Part shown: positions 1 to 9,678 of the stretch, in pieces
Layout: each line of letters opens with the position of its first letter
Position numbering within the stretch: position 1 is the stretch's first letter
Origin: Streptomyces toxytricini
GTDB lineage: Bacteria > Actinomycetota > Actinomycetes > Streptomycetales > Streptomycetaceae
DNA: 64,000 bases
Assembly: GCF_014649915.1 (NCBI RefSeq)
Contig: NZ_BMTY01000007.1
Location: 1 to 64,000 of the forward strand
Reading direction: 5' to 3'
Translations under genes and position numbers: made by a program
Notes under the pieces: model-generated
The model's database searches: none
What the model saw: the letters and a program-made list of their open reading frames with translations, nothing else
What the model was told of the DNA's origin: nothing

Positions 1-83
1 CCACCGACGCCCGCCACCGCGCCGACGCCAAGAGCGCCCTCATCACCCTCGTCGAACACGCCCTCATGGCACGGCTGCGGTAG
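1..83 (+). CDS. 3' end of an unidentified protein (partial)
   Basis: An open frame enters from the left edge and stops with TAG at 81-83, giving about 26 residues that end in HALMARLR. It is followed by two hairpins before the next gene, as expected for a true gene end. The Ala/Leu-rich helical tail is too short to assign to a family. A TetR-type C-terminus is one possibility, but nothing here proves it. Confidence 0.5.
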   Translation, partial: TDARHRADAKSALITLVEHALMARLR

Positions 84-108
84 TCCCCGCGGAGTACGCG
101 CACGCGAA

Positions 109-141
109 AGGCCCCCGAGTCCACCGCCGGACCGGGGGCCT
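109..141. terminator. Intrinsic-type terminator hairpin
   Basis: A 9-bp perfect inverted repeat (AGGCCCCCG / CGGGGGCCT) lies 25 bases after the stop of the partial gene. It has no T-run, which is usual in Streptomyces. It probably ends the rightward transcript. Confidence 0.6.
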
Positions 142-206
142 CCGCCGTATCCGGGCCGGGTGGCCCGGTGCCGCACCGCGCGCCGCGCAGCCCGGCGGGC
201 ATGCAG

Positions 207-241
207 TCAGGCCCCGCACCCTTTGCGGGTGCGGGGCCTGA
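207..241. terminator. Terminator hairpin between convergent genes
   Basis: A perfect 15-bp stem with a 5-base loop lies 17 bases beyond the accE stop codon. It can serve the leftward accB-accE transcript and, from the other side, the partial gene at the window start. Confidence 0.75.
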
Positions 242-258
242 CGGGGGGCTCGGCGGGG

Positions 259-462
259 TCAGCCCTGCCAGCTGTGCGGGGCGCGGAAGCCGGGGGTGCG
301 CTCCAGGCGGCGCCAGCCGGCCTGGGAGCGCAGGCGGCCCGGGCCGTCCTGGGCGGGCACGGAGGCGGCGCGGGCCAGCAGGATCGCGGTGATCGCGGCC
401 AGCTCCTCGGGCTCGGCGTTGCCCTTCTCGACGCGCAGCAGGGTGTCGGCGGTCATGCTCAT
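259..462 (-). CDS. accE: Acyl-CoA carboxylase epsilon subunit
   Basis: This 67-residue protein begins MSMTADTLLRVEKGNAEPEE and carries the short helical epsilon fold found next to actinobacterial acyl-CoA carboxylase beta subunits (the P.EELAA.TA.L core is clear). The family stabilises the alpha/beta complex and raises its activity in malonyl/methylmalonyl-CoA supply. The start lies 19 bases after the beta-subunit stop; a GAAGGAG sequence precedes ATG 462, and ATG 456 is an equally possible start. The biotin-carrying alpha subunit is not in this window. The family is assigned from size, context and sequence pattern. Confidence 0.9.
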   Translation of the reverse strand: MSMTADTLLRVEKGNAEPEELAAITAILLARAASVPAQDGPGRLRSQAGWRRLERTPGFRAPHSWQG

Positions 463-481
463 CGGCGGCAGATCTCCTTCG

Positions 482-2065
<1,584 letters not shown>

Positions 2066-2237
2066 GTACCGACCTTACGAAGCGGGCCGGGGAAATCCTC
2101 CGTTGGTTCCGCACAGTCTCGGCCGTGTTCCGCTGTCCGGCCCGCACAGAACCACGGAAGAGTGCACGGAGACCACCATCCGAGACCCGCTCCGATTGTG
2201 GGATCTCCATAAAAGCTGCATCGACAGCCCAGAGAAG

Positions 2238-2266
2238 TTGAAAATTAAACGGAATGCTCCTAGGGT
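2238..2266 (+). promoter_or_regulatory. Vegetative-type promoter of the YceI gene
   Basis: TTGAAA (2238-2243) and TAGGGT (2261-2266) are separated by exactly 17 bases, matching the Streptomyces principal sigma consensus. It lies in an unusually AT-rich patch about 40 bases before the YceI start. Confidence 0.75.
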
Positions 2267-2307
2267 GGATGTCGTTGAAGGTTGAACCAACTACCGAGGA
2301 GCACACC

Positions 2308-2922
2308 ATGGGCATCTTCACCCGCCGCACCGAGCAGGCCGTCCCCGCGACCCTCCCCGCCGCCGACCCCGCACTGGCCGCCCTGACCGGCGACTACGCC
2401 ATCGACGCCGCGCACAGCAGCATCGGCTTCACCGTCCGCCACGCGATGGTGACCAACGTCCGCGGCAGCTTCGGCGACTACTCGGGCTCGCTGCACCTGG
2501 ACGGCGGCGACCCGTCCCGCTCCACCGCCTCCATCGACGTCAAGATCGCCTCGGTCGACACGGGCATCGGCGACCGCGACGCCCACCTGCGGGGCGAGGA
2601 CTTCTTCGCCGCGGAGCGGTTCCCGCTGATGACCTTCCGGTCCACCTCGGCGGCCCGGGTCGGCGCGGACACCTACCGGATGACCGGCGACCTGACCATC
2701 AAGGACGTGACCCGCCCGCTCTCGATCGACCTGGAGTTCGGCGGCGCCGCCACCGACCCCTACGGCAACGAGCGCGTCGGCTTCGAGGGCACCGCCGAGA
2801 TCCTGCGCTCCGACTGGGGCCTGACCTGGAATGCCGCACTGGAGGCCGGCGGCGTCATGGTCAGCGACAAGGTGAAGCTGACGTTCGACATCTCGGCGGT
2901 CAAGCAGAACCCGGCCGCCTGA
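2308..2922 (+). CDS. YceI family protein
   Basis: This 204-residue protein has the YceI lipocalin-like beta-barrel pattern: YAIDAAHSSIGFTVRHAMVTNVRGSF (two pieces, near residues 32-57), DVKIASVDTGIGDRDAHLR with F..ERFP, and a closing GVMVSDKVKLTFDI strand. The family binds isoprenoid-like or other amphipathic lipids; several members are stress-induced and their roles are poorly defined. No signal peptide is visible, so it is probably cytosolic. The start at ATG 2308 is chosen because GAGGAG precedes it by 7 bases and the family fold begins soon after. It is a single-gene unit with its own promoter and converges on the next gene. Confidence 0.93.
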   Translation: MGIFTRRTEQAVPATLPAADPALAALTGDYAIDAAHSSIGFTVRHAMVTNVRGSFGDYSGSLHLDGGDPSRSTASIDVKIASVDTGIGDRDAHLRGEDFFAAERFPLMTFRSTSAARVGADTYRMTGDLTIKDVTRPLSIDLEFGGAATDPYGNERVGFEGTAEILRSDWGLTWNAALEAGGVMVSDKVKLTFDISAVKQNPAA

Positions 2923-2945
2923 CAAGCCCTACCACCGGACCTCCC

Positions 2946-2968
2946 GGGGGCGGCTAGAAGCCGCCCCC
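2946..2968. terminator. Terminator hairpin overlapping a stop codon
   Basis: A perfect 9-bp stem (GGGGGCGGC / GCCGCCCCC) with a 5-base loop covers the stop codon of the leftward membrane protein gene and lies 23 bases after the YceI stop. It probably serves both convergent genes. Confidence 0.65.
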
Positions 2969-4255
2969 GCCGTCGAAGCCGCCGCCACCGAAGAAGTCCC
3001 CGCCTCCGCCGAAGTCAGAGGCGCCGAAGTCGCCGCCCTCGAAGCCGCCGCCGTAGTCCGAGGCGTACGCCGGGCCGGCCGTCATCGAGCCCAGCATCGT
3101 GCCCACCAGCAGGCCGGGGAGCAGCCCGCCGCCGAAGTACCCGCCGGCCCAGGGGCCGTAGACGGGGCCGGCGTCGTAGTAGGGGCGCGGCCCGTACTCG
3201 GTGTCGACCGTCCGCACCGCCGGGTCCCGGCCCTCGCGCAGCCGTACCGCGTCCGCGGCGCACACCGGAACGCTGCGTACCGTCCCGCCGGGCGGCGTCC
3301 AGTCGGCGTCCTGGGTGCTCGGCCCGTGGCGCGGGTCGAAGAAGCAGGGCGGCCTCCGCTCGGGCAGCGGGGCACCGCGCCGGCGGGCGTCCAGCCGGGC
3401 GAGTGCGAAGCGGCCGTCCTCCAGCGCCTCGGTGACGCCCCTGACCTCGTCGGGCCGGGTGACCGCGGCCATGACGCCCTTGGCCTTCTCGTACGCGTCG
3501 AGGGCGTGGGCGTAGTCGGTGCGCATGGCGTCGTCCGCGCCGTCTTCGCCGGGGTGGAAGTCCAGCCGGTCGAGTTCCTCGCCGAAGGCGGTGATGTCCT
3601 CGTCGACGACGACCCGCAGTTTCTCGACGGCCTCCCGCTCCTCTTCCTCCCGCTTGCGGCGCCGCCGCCGCGAGACCGCGTACGCCCCGCCGCCGCCCGC
3701 CAGGGCCAGGACGCCGAGGGTCATCAGCCCGCCGAGGGGGACGCCGCCGCCGGATCCGCCGTCCCAGGAGGCGGGGGCGCTGCCCCTGGCCCGGACGAGG
3801 GCCTGGTCGACGAAGTTGTCGAGCTGGGTCGCCGCGTCCACGGGTCCGCCGGCCTTCACGGCGTCGGTGAGGCCGCGTACGGCGGCCGCCGGCATGACGG
3901 CCCGGTCCGCTCCGGCGTCGAAGCCGTCGCCGAGCCGGATCGCGTAGACGCCCGCCATGCCGGTCTCGGCCCGGACGCTGCGCAGCACGCTGTCGGGCGG
4001 GAACTCGCCGGTGGCGGGCAGGACGGCGACGAACACCGGCTTGTCCGCGTCCTCGATCTTCTTCGCGAGCGCGTCGGCCTCGTCCTGGGAGAGCTGGCCG
4101 GCGGCTCTGGGGTCGACGTAGACGGGGCCCTGCTCGAAGGCCTCCGCGACCGCAGCGGGCCCGGTCGCCGCCGCGGCCTGCGGGGCGGCCGCGAGGGCGG
4201 CCGCGGACAGGGACAGCAGCAGACCGGCGAACATGGATGTCAGCCTGGTCCTCAT
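2954..4255 (-). CDS. Secreted/membrane-anchored protein with Gly-rich tail, function unknown
   Basis: The 433-residue product has an N-terminal signal peptide (about 1-30, ending AAAPQAAAA). An extracytoplasmic Ala-rich domain of about 130 residues follows, then a single membrane segment near 175-193 with a basic RRRRRKREEEE stop-transfer stretch. The cytoplasmic part has charged helices, and the C-terminus is a Gly/Phe-rich, low-complexity tail (FGGGGDFFGGGG-like). The extracytoplasmic part faintly resembles TPM-type domains, but I cannot confirm this. It lies downstream of cimA on the same strand with a 69-base gap. The composition suggests a conserved Streptomyces envelope protein; no enzymatic motif is seen. 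Confidence 0.75.
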   Translation of the reverse strand: MRTRLTSMFAGLLLSLSAAALAAAPQAAAATGPAAVAEAFEQGPVYVDPRAAGQLSQDEADALAKKIEDADKPVFVAVLPATGEFPPDSVLRSVRAETGMAGVYAIRLGDGFDAGADRAVMPAAAVRGLTDAVKAGGPVDAATQLDNFVDQALVRARGSAPASWDGGSGGGVPLGGLMTLGVLALAGGGGAYAVSRRRRRKREEEEREAVEKLRVVVDEDITAFGEELDRLDFHPGEDGADDAMRTDYAHALDAYEKAKGVMAAVTRPDEVRGVTEALEDGRFALARLDARRRGAPLPERRPPCFFDPRHGPSTQDADWTPPGGTVRSVPVCAADAVRLREGRDPAVRTVDTEYGPRPYYDAGPVYGPWAGGYFGGGLLPGLLVGTMLGSMTAGPAYASDYGGGFEGGDFGASDFGGGGDFFGGGGFDGGGGF

Positions 4256-4324
4256 ACCCCCGAAGCTACCCGAAACGGGTGATTTCCGAACGAGTCGGGC
4301 GCATTCGAATCCAGGCCGCGGTTC

Positions 4325-5947
4325 CTACTCGGCCGGCTCGACCCCCGCGTGCAGGAGGCCGTACGTGATGGCGTCCTCCAGGGCCTGCCAGGAGGCGGCG
4401 ATCACGTTCGGGGCGACGCCCACCGTGCTCCACTCGCGGACGCCGTCCGTCGTGGAGATCAGCACGCGGGTCGTGGACTCCGTGCCGTGCGTGCCCTCCA
4501 GGATGCGGACCTTGTAGTCGGTCAGCTCGAACTTGGCCAGCTGCGGGTAGAAGCGCTCCAGGGCCACCCGCAGCGCCCGGTCCAGGGCGTTGACGGGGCC
4601 GTTGCCCTCCGCGGTGGCGACGATCCGCTCGCCCTTGGCCCACAGCTTCACGGTGGCCTCGTTGGCGTGTGTGCCGTCCGGGCGGTCCTCGACGATCGCG
4701 CGCCAGGACTCGGTGCGGAAGTACCTGCGGGCGCGGCCCTCGGCCTCGGCGCGCAGCAGCAGCTCGAAGGAGGCGTCGGCCGCCTCGTACGTGTAGCCGG
4801 CGAGCTCCCGCTCCTTGACGCGCTCCACCACGCGGGCGATGAGGGCGCGGTCGCCGCCGAGGTCGACGCCGAGCTCCTTGCCCTTGAGCTCGATGGAGGC
4901 GCGTCCGGCCATGTCGGAGACGAGCATGCGCATGGTGTTGCCGACGCGCTCGGGGTCGATGTGCTGGTAGAGGTCGGGGTCGACCTTGATGGCGGAGGCG
5001 TGCAGGCCGGCCTTGTGCGCGAAGGCGGAGACGCCGACGTACGGCTGGTGCGTGGAGGGGGTGAGGTTGACGACCTCGGCGATGGCGTGCGAGATGCGGG
5101 TCATCTCGGCGAGGGCGCCGTCGGGCAGGACGCGCCGGCCGTACTTGATCTCCAGGGCGGCGACGACCGGGAAGAGGTTGGCGTTGCCGACGCGCTCGCC
5201 GTAGCCGTTCGCGGTGCACTGCACGTGGGTGGCGCCCGCGTCGACGGCGGCGAGGGTGTTGGCGACGGCGCAGCCGGTGTCGTCCTGGGCGTGGATGCCG
5301 AGGCGGGCGCCGGTGTCGGCGAGGACCGTGGAGACGGTGGCGGTGATCTGCGCCGGCAGCATGCCGCCGTTGGTGTCGCAGAGGATGACGACGTCGGCGC
5401 CGGCCTCGTGGGCGGTGCGGACGACGGCCTTGGCGTACTCGGCGTTGGCGCGGTAGCCGTCGAAGAAGTGCTCGCAGTCGACGAAGACCCGGCGGCCGGC
5501 GGCCACGAGGTGGGAGACGGTGTCGCGGACCATCTCCAGGTTCTCTTCGAGGGTGGTGCGCAGGGCGAGTTCCACGTGCCGGTCGTGGGACTTGGCGACG
5601 AGGGTGATCACCGGGGCGCCGGACTCCAGGAGGGCCCGGACCTGCGGGTCCTCGGCGGCGGTGCCGCCGGCCCGCCGGGTCGCGCCGAAGGCGACGAGCT
5701 GGGCGTGCCTGAAGTCGATCTCGGCGCGGGCGCGGGCGAAGAACTCGGTGTCGCGGGGGTTGGCGCCGGGCCAGCCGCCCTCGATGAAGCCCACTCCGAA
5801 GGCGTCCAGGTGCCGGGCGATGGTCAGCTTGTCCGCGACGGTGAGGTTGATGCCCTCGCGCTGGGCGCCGTCGCGCAGGGTGGTGTCGAAGACGTGGAAA
5901 CCGTCGTCGGGTCCCTGCACGGGCGCGGTGGCCTGTGTCGTCGTCAT
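4325..5947 (-). CDS. cimA: Citramalate synthase (LeuA-type)
   Basis: The 540-residue enzyme joins pyruvate and acetyl-CoA to (R)-citramalate, the threonine-independent entry to isoleucine. The HMGL-like barrel begins FDTTLRDGAQREGINL near residue 20. It carries the metal site HAQDDTGCAVANTL and the GxGERxGN motif (NGYGERVGNANL), followed by a C-terminal LeuA-type allosteric domain from about 400. Length and the DTTLRDGAQ-EGI start fit the actinobacterial CimA group rather than isopropylmalate synthase. ATG 5947 has AGGAG about 10 bases upstream. The 5' leader contains a two-isoleucine leader peptide and a terminator hairpin, which suggests attenuation by isoleucine supply. Confidence 0.9.
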   Translation of the reverse strand: MTTTQATAPVQGPDDGFHVFDTTLRDGAQREGINLTVADKLTIARHLDAFGVGFIEGGWPGANPRDTEFFARARAEIDFRHAQLVAFGATRRAGGTAAEDPQVRALLESGAPVITLVAKSHDRHVELALRTTLEENLEMVRDTVSHLVAAGRRVFVDCEHFFDGYRANAEYAKAVVRTAHEAGADVVILCDTNGGMLPAQITATVSTVLADTGARLGIHAQDDTGCAVANTLAAVDAGATHVQCTANGYGERVGNANLFPVVAALEIKYGRRVLPDGALAEMTRISHAIAEVVNLTPSTHQPYVGVSAFAHKAGLHASAIKVDPDLYQHIDPERVGNTMRMLVSDMAGRASIELKGKELGVDLGGDRALIARVVERVKERELAGYTYEAADASFELLLRAEAEGRARRYFRTESWRAIVEDRPDGTHANEATVKLWAKGERIVATAEGNGPVNALDRALRVALERFYPQLAKFELTDYKVRILEGTHGTESTTRVLISTTDGVREWSTVGVAPNVIAASWQALEDAITYGLLHAGVEPAE

Positions 5948-6050
5948 GCGGGTCTGACTCCTGTCGGGTGAGTGGGTTCCGGGTGTCCGGGTTCCACTGC
6001 CCCCATCATCGCGCGCGCTGCCGTCCCGGCCCGGTGGGAGCCGGTAAACG

Positions 6051-6079
6051 AAAAGACCCCTCGCGGGTGCGAGAGGTCT
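6051..6079 (-). terminator. Putative cimA attenuator
   Basis: Read leftward, AGACCTCTCGC and GCGAGGGGTCT form an 11-bp stem (one G-T pair, 4-base loop) followed directly by TTTT, about 100 bases before the cimA start. The strand just before the stem (6080-6091) can pair with codons 6-10 of the leader peptide (6145-6156) with one mismatch. This gives an alternative antiterminator fold. Confidence 0.6.
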
Positions 6080-6130
6080 GCGCGCGGGTCAGGGGCACGG
6101 TGGCCGCCGCCGCGAAGGTCTTCCACGGGT

Positions 6131-6172
6131 TCAGCGGTCACTGCGGACCGGCGCGCTGCTGCCGATAATCAT
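6131..6172 (-). CDS. Putative cimA leader peptide with tandem Ile codons
   Basis: ATG ATT ATC opens a 13-residue frame (MIIGSSAPVRSDR, then TGA), with two consecutive isoleucine codons right after the start. It sits 52 bases upstream of a terminator-like hairpin in the leader of citramalate synthase, an isoleucine-pathway gene. A ribosome stalled at the Ile codons would leave the following GCGCGCCGGTC free to pair downstream and block the terminator. No good ribosome binding site is visible and the promoter was not identified, so translation is inferred from the layout alone. Confidence 0.5.
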   Translation of the reverse strand: MIIGSSAPVRSDR

Positions 6173-6230
6173 GAGCTGAGCAAGCACGTCCGCAGTCTGG
6201 CACACCGTGTCACCGGACGCCCGGGGCGTC

Positions 6231-6839
6231 TCACGATACGAGAGACTGATCAAGGAATTCCGAGACGTGGTCGAGGATGTCGCGCCGCCCGATGCCGGGC
6301 AGCCCGACGGCGACCTGGATGCTGAACCCGTCGAGCAGGGCCCGCAGGCGGGAGGCGTGGCGGTCGGGGTCCACCGCCTTGAACTCGCCGCGCGAGATGC
6401 CCTCGGCGAGGAGGGCGACCAGGTCGCGGTGCCAGGCGCCCTCGATGGCGGCCTGCCGCTCGCGCTCGCCGGGGCCGGCGTCCTGCGAGCGGTTCCAGAC
6501 CTCCAGCCACAGCGTCCAGTGCGGGTCGCGGGCCCCGTCGGGCACGTACAGGTCGACGTAGGCCTCCAGGCGCTCGCGGGCCGTGCCGCGGCGGGCGAGG
6601 AGGGCCCGCCGCTCGGCGCCGAGGGCGGCCTCGCTCCACTCCAGCGTCTGCAGCAGGAGCTCGTCCTTGCTGCCGAAGTAGTAGAGGAGGTGGCCGCTGC
6701 TCATGCCGACCTGGCGGCCCAGGCCGGCCATGGTCAGGCCGTCCAGCCCGCGGTCGGCGATGGTGGCCATCGCGGCGGCGAGGACGTCCTCGCGCGGCGG
6801 CGCGTTCTTCCGCGCCGCGCGTGCTCCACCCGCCGCCAT
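6231..6839 (-). CDS. TetR family transcriptional regulator
   Basis: The 202-residue protein has an N-terminal helix-turn-helix (about 15-62: REDVLAAAMATIADRGLDGL, then GRQVGMSSGHLLYYFGSKDELL) and a helical ligand-binding C-terminus. ATG 6839 is chosen because GAGGAG precedes it by 7 bases. It is the last gene of the run ureAB-ureC-aguA-tetR (28 bases after aguA), so it probably controls that operon and perhaps the divergent permease. A 19-bp inverted repeat at 10432-10450 is the best candidate operator. The effector is unknown; agmatine, putrescine or a carbamoyl compound would fit the context. Confidence 0.9.
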   Translation of the reverse strand: MAAGGARAARKNAPPREDVLAAAMATIADRGLDGLTMAGLGRQVGMSSGHLLYYFGSKDELLLQTLEWSEAALGAERRALLARRGTARERLEAYVDLYVPDGARDPHWTLWLEVWNRSQDAGPGERERQAAIEGAWHRDLVALLAEGISRGEFKAVDPDRHASRLRALLDGFSIQVAVGLPGIGRRDILDHVSEFLDQSLVS

Positions 6840-6867
6840 GGGCCACTCCTCGTCGATCGGCCGCAGG

Positions 6868-7914
6868 TCACACCTTCGGCTGCTGCTGGGTGATGCAGTG
6901 GATGCCGCCACCCCCGGCGAAAATCGTACGTGCGTCGACGAGCGTCACGGTCCGGTCCGGGAACAGGCCGCGGAAGATCTCGGCGGCCTCCTCGTCGCGG
7001 GGGTCGTCGAAGGCGCACAGCACCACGCCGCCGTTGCAGAGGTAGTGGTTGATGTAGGAGTAGTCGACCCACTCGCCGTCCTCCTGCAGGACGGTCGGGG
7101 CGGGGACCTCGACGACCTCCAGGCGGCGGCCCTGCGCGTCGGTCGCGGCGCGCAGGAGGGCGGCGATGGTCTTGCAGCGCTCGTGGTCGGGGTGGGCCGG
7201 GTCGGGCTGGGTGTGCACGACGACCACCCCGGGGCGGACGAAGGCGGCGACGATGTCGACGTGGCCCTGCGTGCCGTAGGTGCCGTAGTCGCCGGCGAGG
7301 CCGTACGGCAGCCAGATGGCCTTGGTGGTGCCGAGGTGGGCGTGGACCTCGGCCTCGACCTGCTCGCGGGTCCAGTCGGGGTTGCGGCCCCGGCCGAGCT
7401 GGACGGTGTCGGTGAGCAGGACCGTCCCCTCGCCGTCGACGTGCAGGGCGCCGCCCTCGTTGACCAGGGGGGTGCTGTAGGTGCGGCTGCCGACCAGGTC
7501 GGAGACGTGCCGGGCGATCTTGGAGTCGTGCTCCCAGCGGGCCCACTCCTGGGCGCCCCAGCCGTTGAAGGTCCAGTCGACGGCGGCGAGGCCGCCCCGG
7601 CCGTCGGTGACGAAGGTGGGGCCGATGTCGCGCATCCATGCGTCGTCGAGCTCCCGCTCGACGACCGTGAGGGGGTGGCCCGGGCCGGCTCCGGCGATCG
7701 CCCGGGCGCCCTCGGCGTCGCCCGGGGCCGCCACGAGCGTCACCGGCTCGTGGGCGCGTACCGCCCGGGCGACGGCGCCCCAGGCCTCGCGGGCCTCCGC
7801 GAGCTCCCGCTCGTCGGTGAAGGTCGGGTTGGGGCTGGGCCAGGCCATCCAGGTCCGCTCGTGGGGCGTCCACTCGGCGGGCATCCGGAAACCGTCGGCG
7901 ACAGGGTGGGTCAT
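6868..7914 (-). CDS. aguA: Agmatine deiminase
   Basis: The 348-residue peptidyl-arginine-deiminase-fold enzyme hydrolyses agmatine to N-carbamoylputrescine and ammonia. Family motifs are intact: DDAWMRDIGP at 90-99, NEGGALHVDGEGT from 152, GHVD at 217-220, and the nucleophile Cys340 in GGGGIHCITQQQP. The start ATG 7914 lies 30 bases after ureC. The usual partner, N-carbamoylputrescine amidohydrolase (AguB), is not in this window; in its place a urease-like pair sits immediately upstream in the same operon. The enzyme assignment is firm; its physiological link to the urease-like proteins is inference. Confidence 0.93.
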   Translation of the reverse strand: MTHPVADGFRMPAEWTPHERTWMAWPSPNPTFTDERELAEAREAWGAVARAVRAHEPVTLVAAPGDAEGARAIAGAGPGHPLTVVERELDDAWMRDIGPTFVTDGRGGLAAVDWTFNGWGAQEWARWEHDSKIARHVSDLVGSRTYSTPLVNEGGALHVDGEGTVLLTDTVQLGRGRNPDWTREQVEAEVHAHLGTTKAIWLPYGLAGDYGTYGTQGHVDIVAAFVRPGVVVVHTQPDPAHPDHERCKTIAALLRAATDAQGRRLEVVEVPAPTVLQEDGEWVDYSYINHYLCNGGVVLCAFDDPRDEEAAEIFRGLFPDRTVTLVDARTIFAGGGGIHCITQQQPKV

Positions 7915-7944
7915 GGCAGGGAAGTCCTTAGGGGGTGGGCCGGC

Positions 7945-9678
7945 TCAGAGGAAGTACAGGCGGTTGAGGACGACCGAGTCGGCCGCCGCGGAGTGCAGCG
8001 GGTCGCCGTCGAGGGTGACGAGCCCGGTGCGGGCGTCTACGTCGACCGCGCCGGTCCGGGAGTTGAGCAGGAGGTCGGCGGGGCCGATGCCGCGGGTGCC
8101 GCGGACGGCGACGCGGCGGCGGCGCGTGGGCATGGCGTCCCCGCCGAGGGCCGCGGCGGCCGCCGAGACGAACGCGACGGAGATGTCGGCCGCGGTGGCC
8201 CCGTACGCCCCGAACTGCGGCCCCAGGACGAGCGGTTCGCAGGTGTCGGTGGCGGCGTTGGGGTCGCCGGTGACGCCGTACGCGGGGAAGCCGGACTTGA
8301 GGACGAGCTGCGGCTTGGCGCCGAAGAACTGCGGGCGCCACAGCACGATGTCGGCCAGCTTGCCGACCTCGATGGAGCCGATCTCGTGGGCCAGGCCGTG
8401 GGCGATCGCAGGGTTGATGGTGAGCTTGGCGATGTAGCGCAGGACGCGGGCGTTGTCGTCGCCCTCGCCGTCGCCGTCCATCGGGCCGAGCTCGGCCTTC
8501 ATCTTGGCGGCCATGGCGAAGGTGCGGCGCACGGTCTCGCCGGCCCGGCCCATGCCCTGGGCGTCGGAGGAGGTGATGCCGATGGCGCCCAGGTCGTGGA
8601 GGACGTCCTCGGCGCCCATCGTGCCGGCGCGGATCCGGTCGCGGGCCATCGCGGCGTCGCCGGGCAGGTCCGGCTTGAGGTCGTGGACGGAGACGATCAT
8701 GCCGTAGTGCTCGGCGACGGCGTCCCGGCCGAAGGGCAGCGTGGGGTTGGTGGAGGAGCCGATGACGTTCGGCACGCCCGCCATCTTCAGCACATTGGGG
8801 ACGTGCCCGCCGCCGCAGCCCTCGATGTGGAAGGCATGGATGGTGCGGCCGTCCAGGACGCGCAGGGTGTCCTCGACGGAGAGGCACTCGTTCAGGCCGT
8901 CCGAGTGCAGGGCGACCTGGACGTCGTGCTCCTCTGCGACGCGCAGGGCGGTGTCGAGGGCGCGGGTGTGGGCGCCCATGTCCTCGTGGACCTTGAACCC
9001 GCTCGCGCCGCCCTCGGCGAGGGCTTCCACCAGGGGGGCCGGGTCGGAGGAGGAGCCGCGGGCGAGGAAGCCGATGTTGACGGGCCAGGCGTCGAAGGCG
9101 TTGAAGGCGTGCTTCAGCGCCCAGGGCGAGTTGACGCCGACGCCCCAGACGGGGCCGAACTCCTGGCCGATGACGGTGGTGACGCCGGCCGCGAGCGAGG
9201 CCTCCATGACGCGCGGGGACAGCAGGTGGACGTGGGTGTCGATGGCGCCGGCGGTGGCGATCAGGCCCTCGCCGGAGACGATGCTGGTCCCGGTTCCGAC
9301 GACGACGTCGACACCGTCGAGGGTGTCGGGGTTCCCGGCCCGGCCGACGGCGTGGATGCGGCCCTCGCGGATGCCGATCGACACCTTGCGGATGCCGAGG
9401 ACGGCGTCGATGACGAGGACGTTGCTGATGACGACGTCGCAGGTCTCGCGGACGGCGGCGGCCTTCAGGTGCAGTCCGTCGCGGGCGGTCTTGCCGAAGC
9501 CGGCGAGGAACTCGTCGCCGGGCTTCTGGGCGTCGTGCTCGACGCGGACGGTCAGCCCGGAGTCGCCGAGGCGGACGCGGTCGCCCGCGCGGGGGCCGAA
9601 GACGGCGGCGTACTCGTGCGGGTCGATGTGCCGGCTGCCCGGCGCGCAGTGGTCGCTGTGCCTGGTCTGCCTGCTCAT
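7945..9678 (-). CDS. ureC: Urease alpha subunit-like protein (divergent UreC)
   Basis: The 577-residue amidohydrolase aligns over the whole length of UreC. Metal ligands are all present: His149 and His151 (DTHVH), Lys229 to be carbamylated (GFKVHED), His258 (ALHSD), His284 (FHIEG) and Asp372 (SSDAQ); His231 and His332 are also kept. The flap motif MVCHHLD of classical ureases reads IVSVHDLKPD here, so the flap cysteine (Cys319 in Klebsiella) is Val331 and the second flap His is Asp333. ATG 9678 overlaps the ureAB stop (ATGA), so the longer open frame upstream is not part of it. No ureD, E, F or G is in the window. It may be a true urease served by remote accessory genes or an enzyme with another carbamoyl or guanidino substrate. 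Confidence 0.88.
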   Translation of the reverse strand: MSRQTRHSDHCAPGSRHIDPHEYAAVFGPRAGDRVRLGDSGLTVRVEHDAQKPGDEFLAGFGKTARDGLHLKAAAVRETCDVVISNVLVIDAVLGIRKVSIGIREGRIHAVGRAGNPDTLDGVDVVVGTGTSIVSGEGLIATAGAIDTHVHLLSPRVMEASLAAGVTTVIGQEFGPVWGVGVNSPWALKHAFNAFDAWPVNIGFLARGSSSDPAPLVEALAEGGASGFKVHEDMGAHTRALDTALRVAEEHDVQVALHSDGLNECLSVEDTLRVLDGRTIHAFHIEGCGGGHVPNVLKMAGVPNVIGSSTNPTLPFGRDAVAEHYGMIVSVHDLKPDLPGDAAMARDRIRAGTMGAEDVLHDLGAIGITSSDAQGMGRAGETVRRTFAMAAKMKAELGPMDGDGEGDDNARVLRYIAKLTINPAIAHGLAHEIGSIEVGKLADIVLWRPQFFGAKPQLVLKSGFPAYGVTGDPNAATDTCEPLVLGPQFGAYGATAADISVAFVSAAAAALGGDAMPTRRRRVAVRGTRGIGPADLLLNSRTGAVDVDARTGLVTLDGDPLHSAAADSVVLNRLYFL

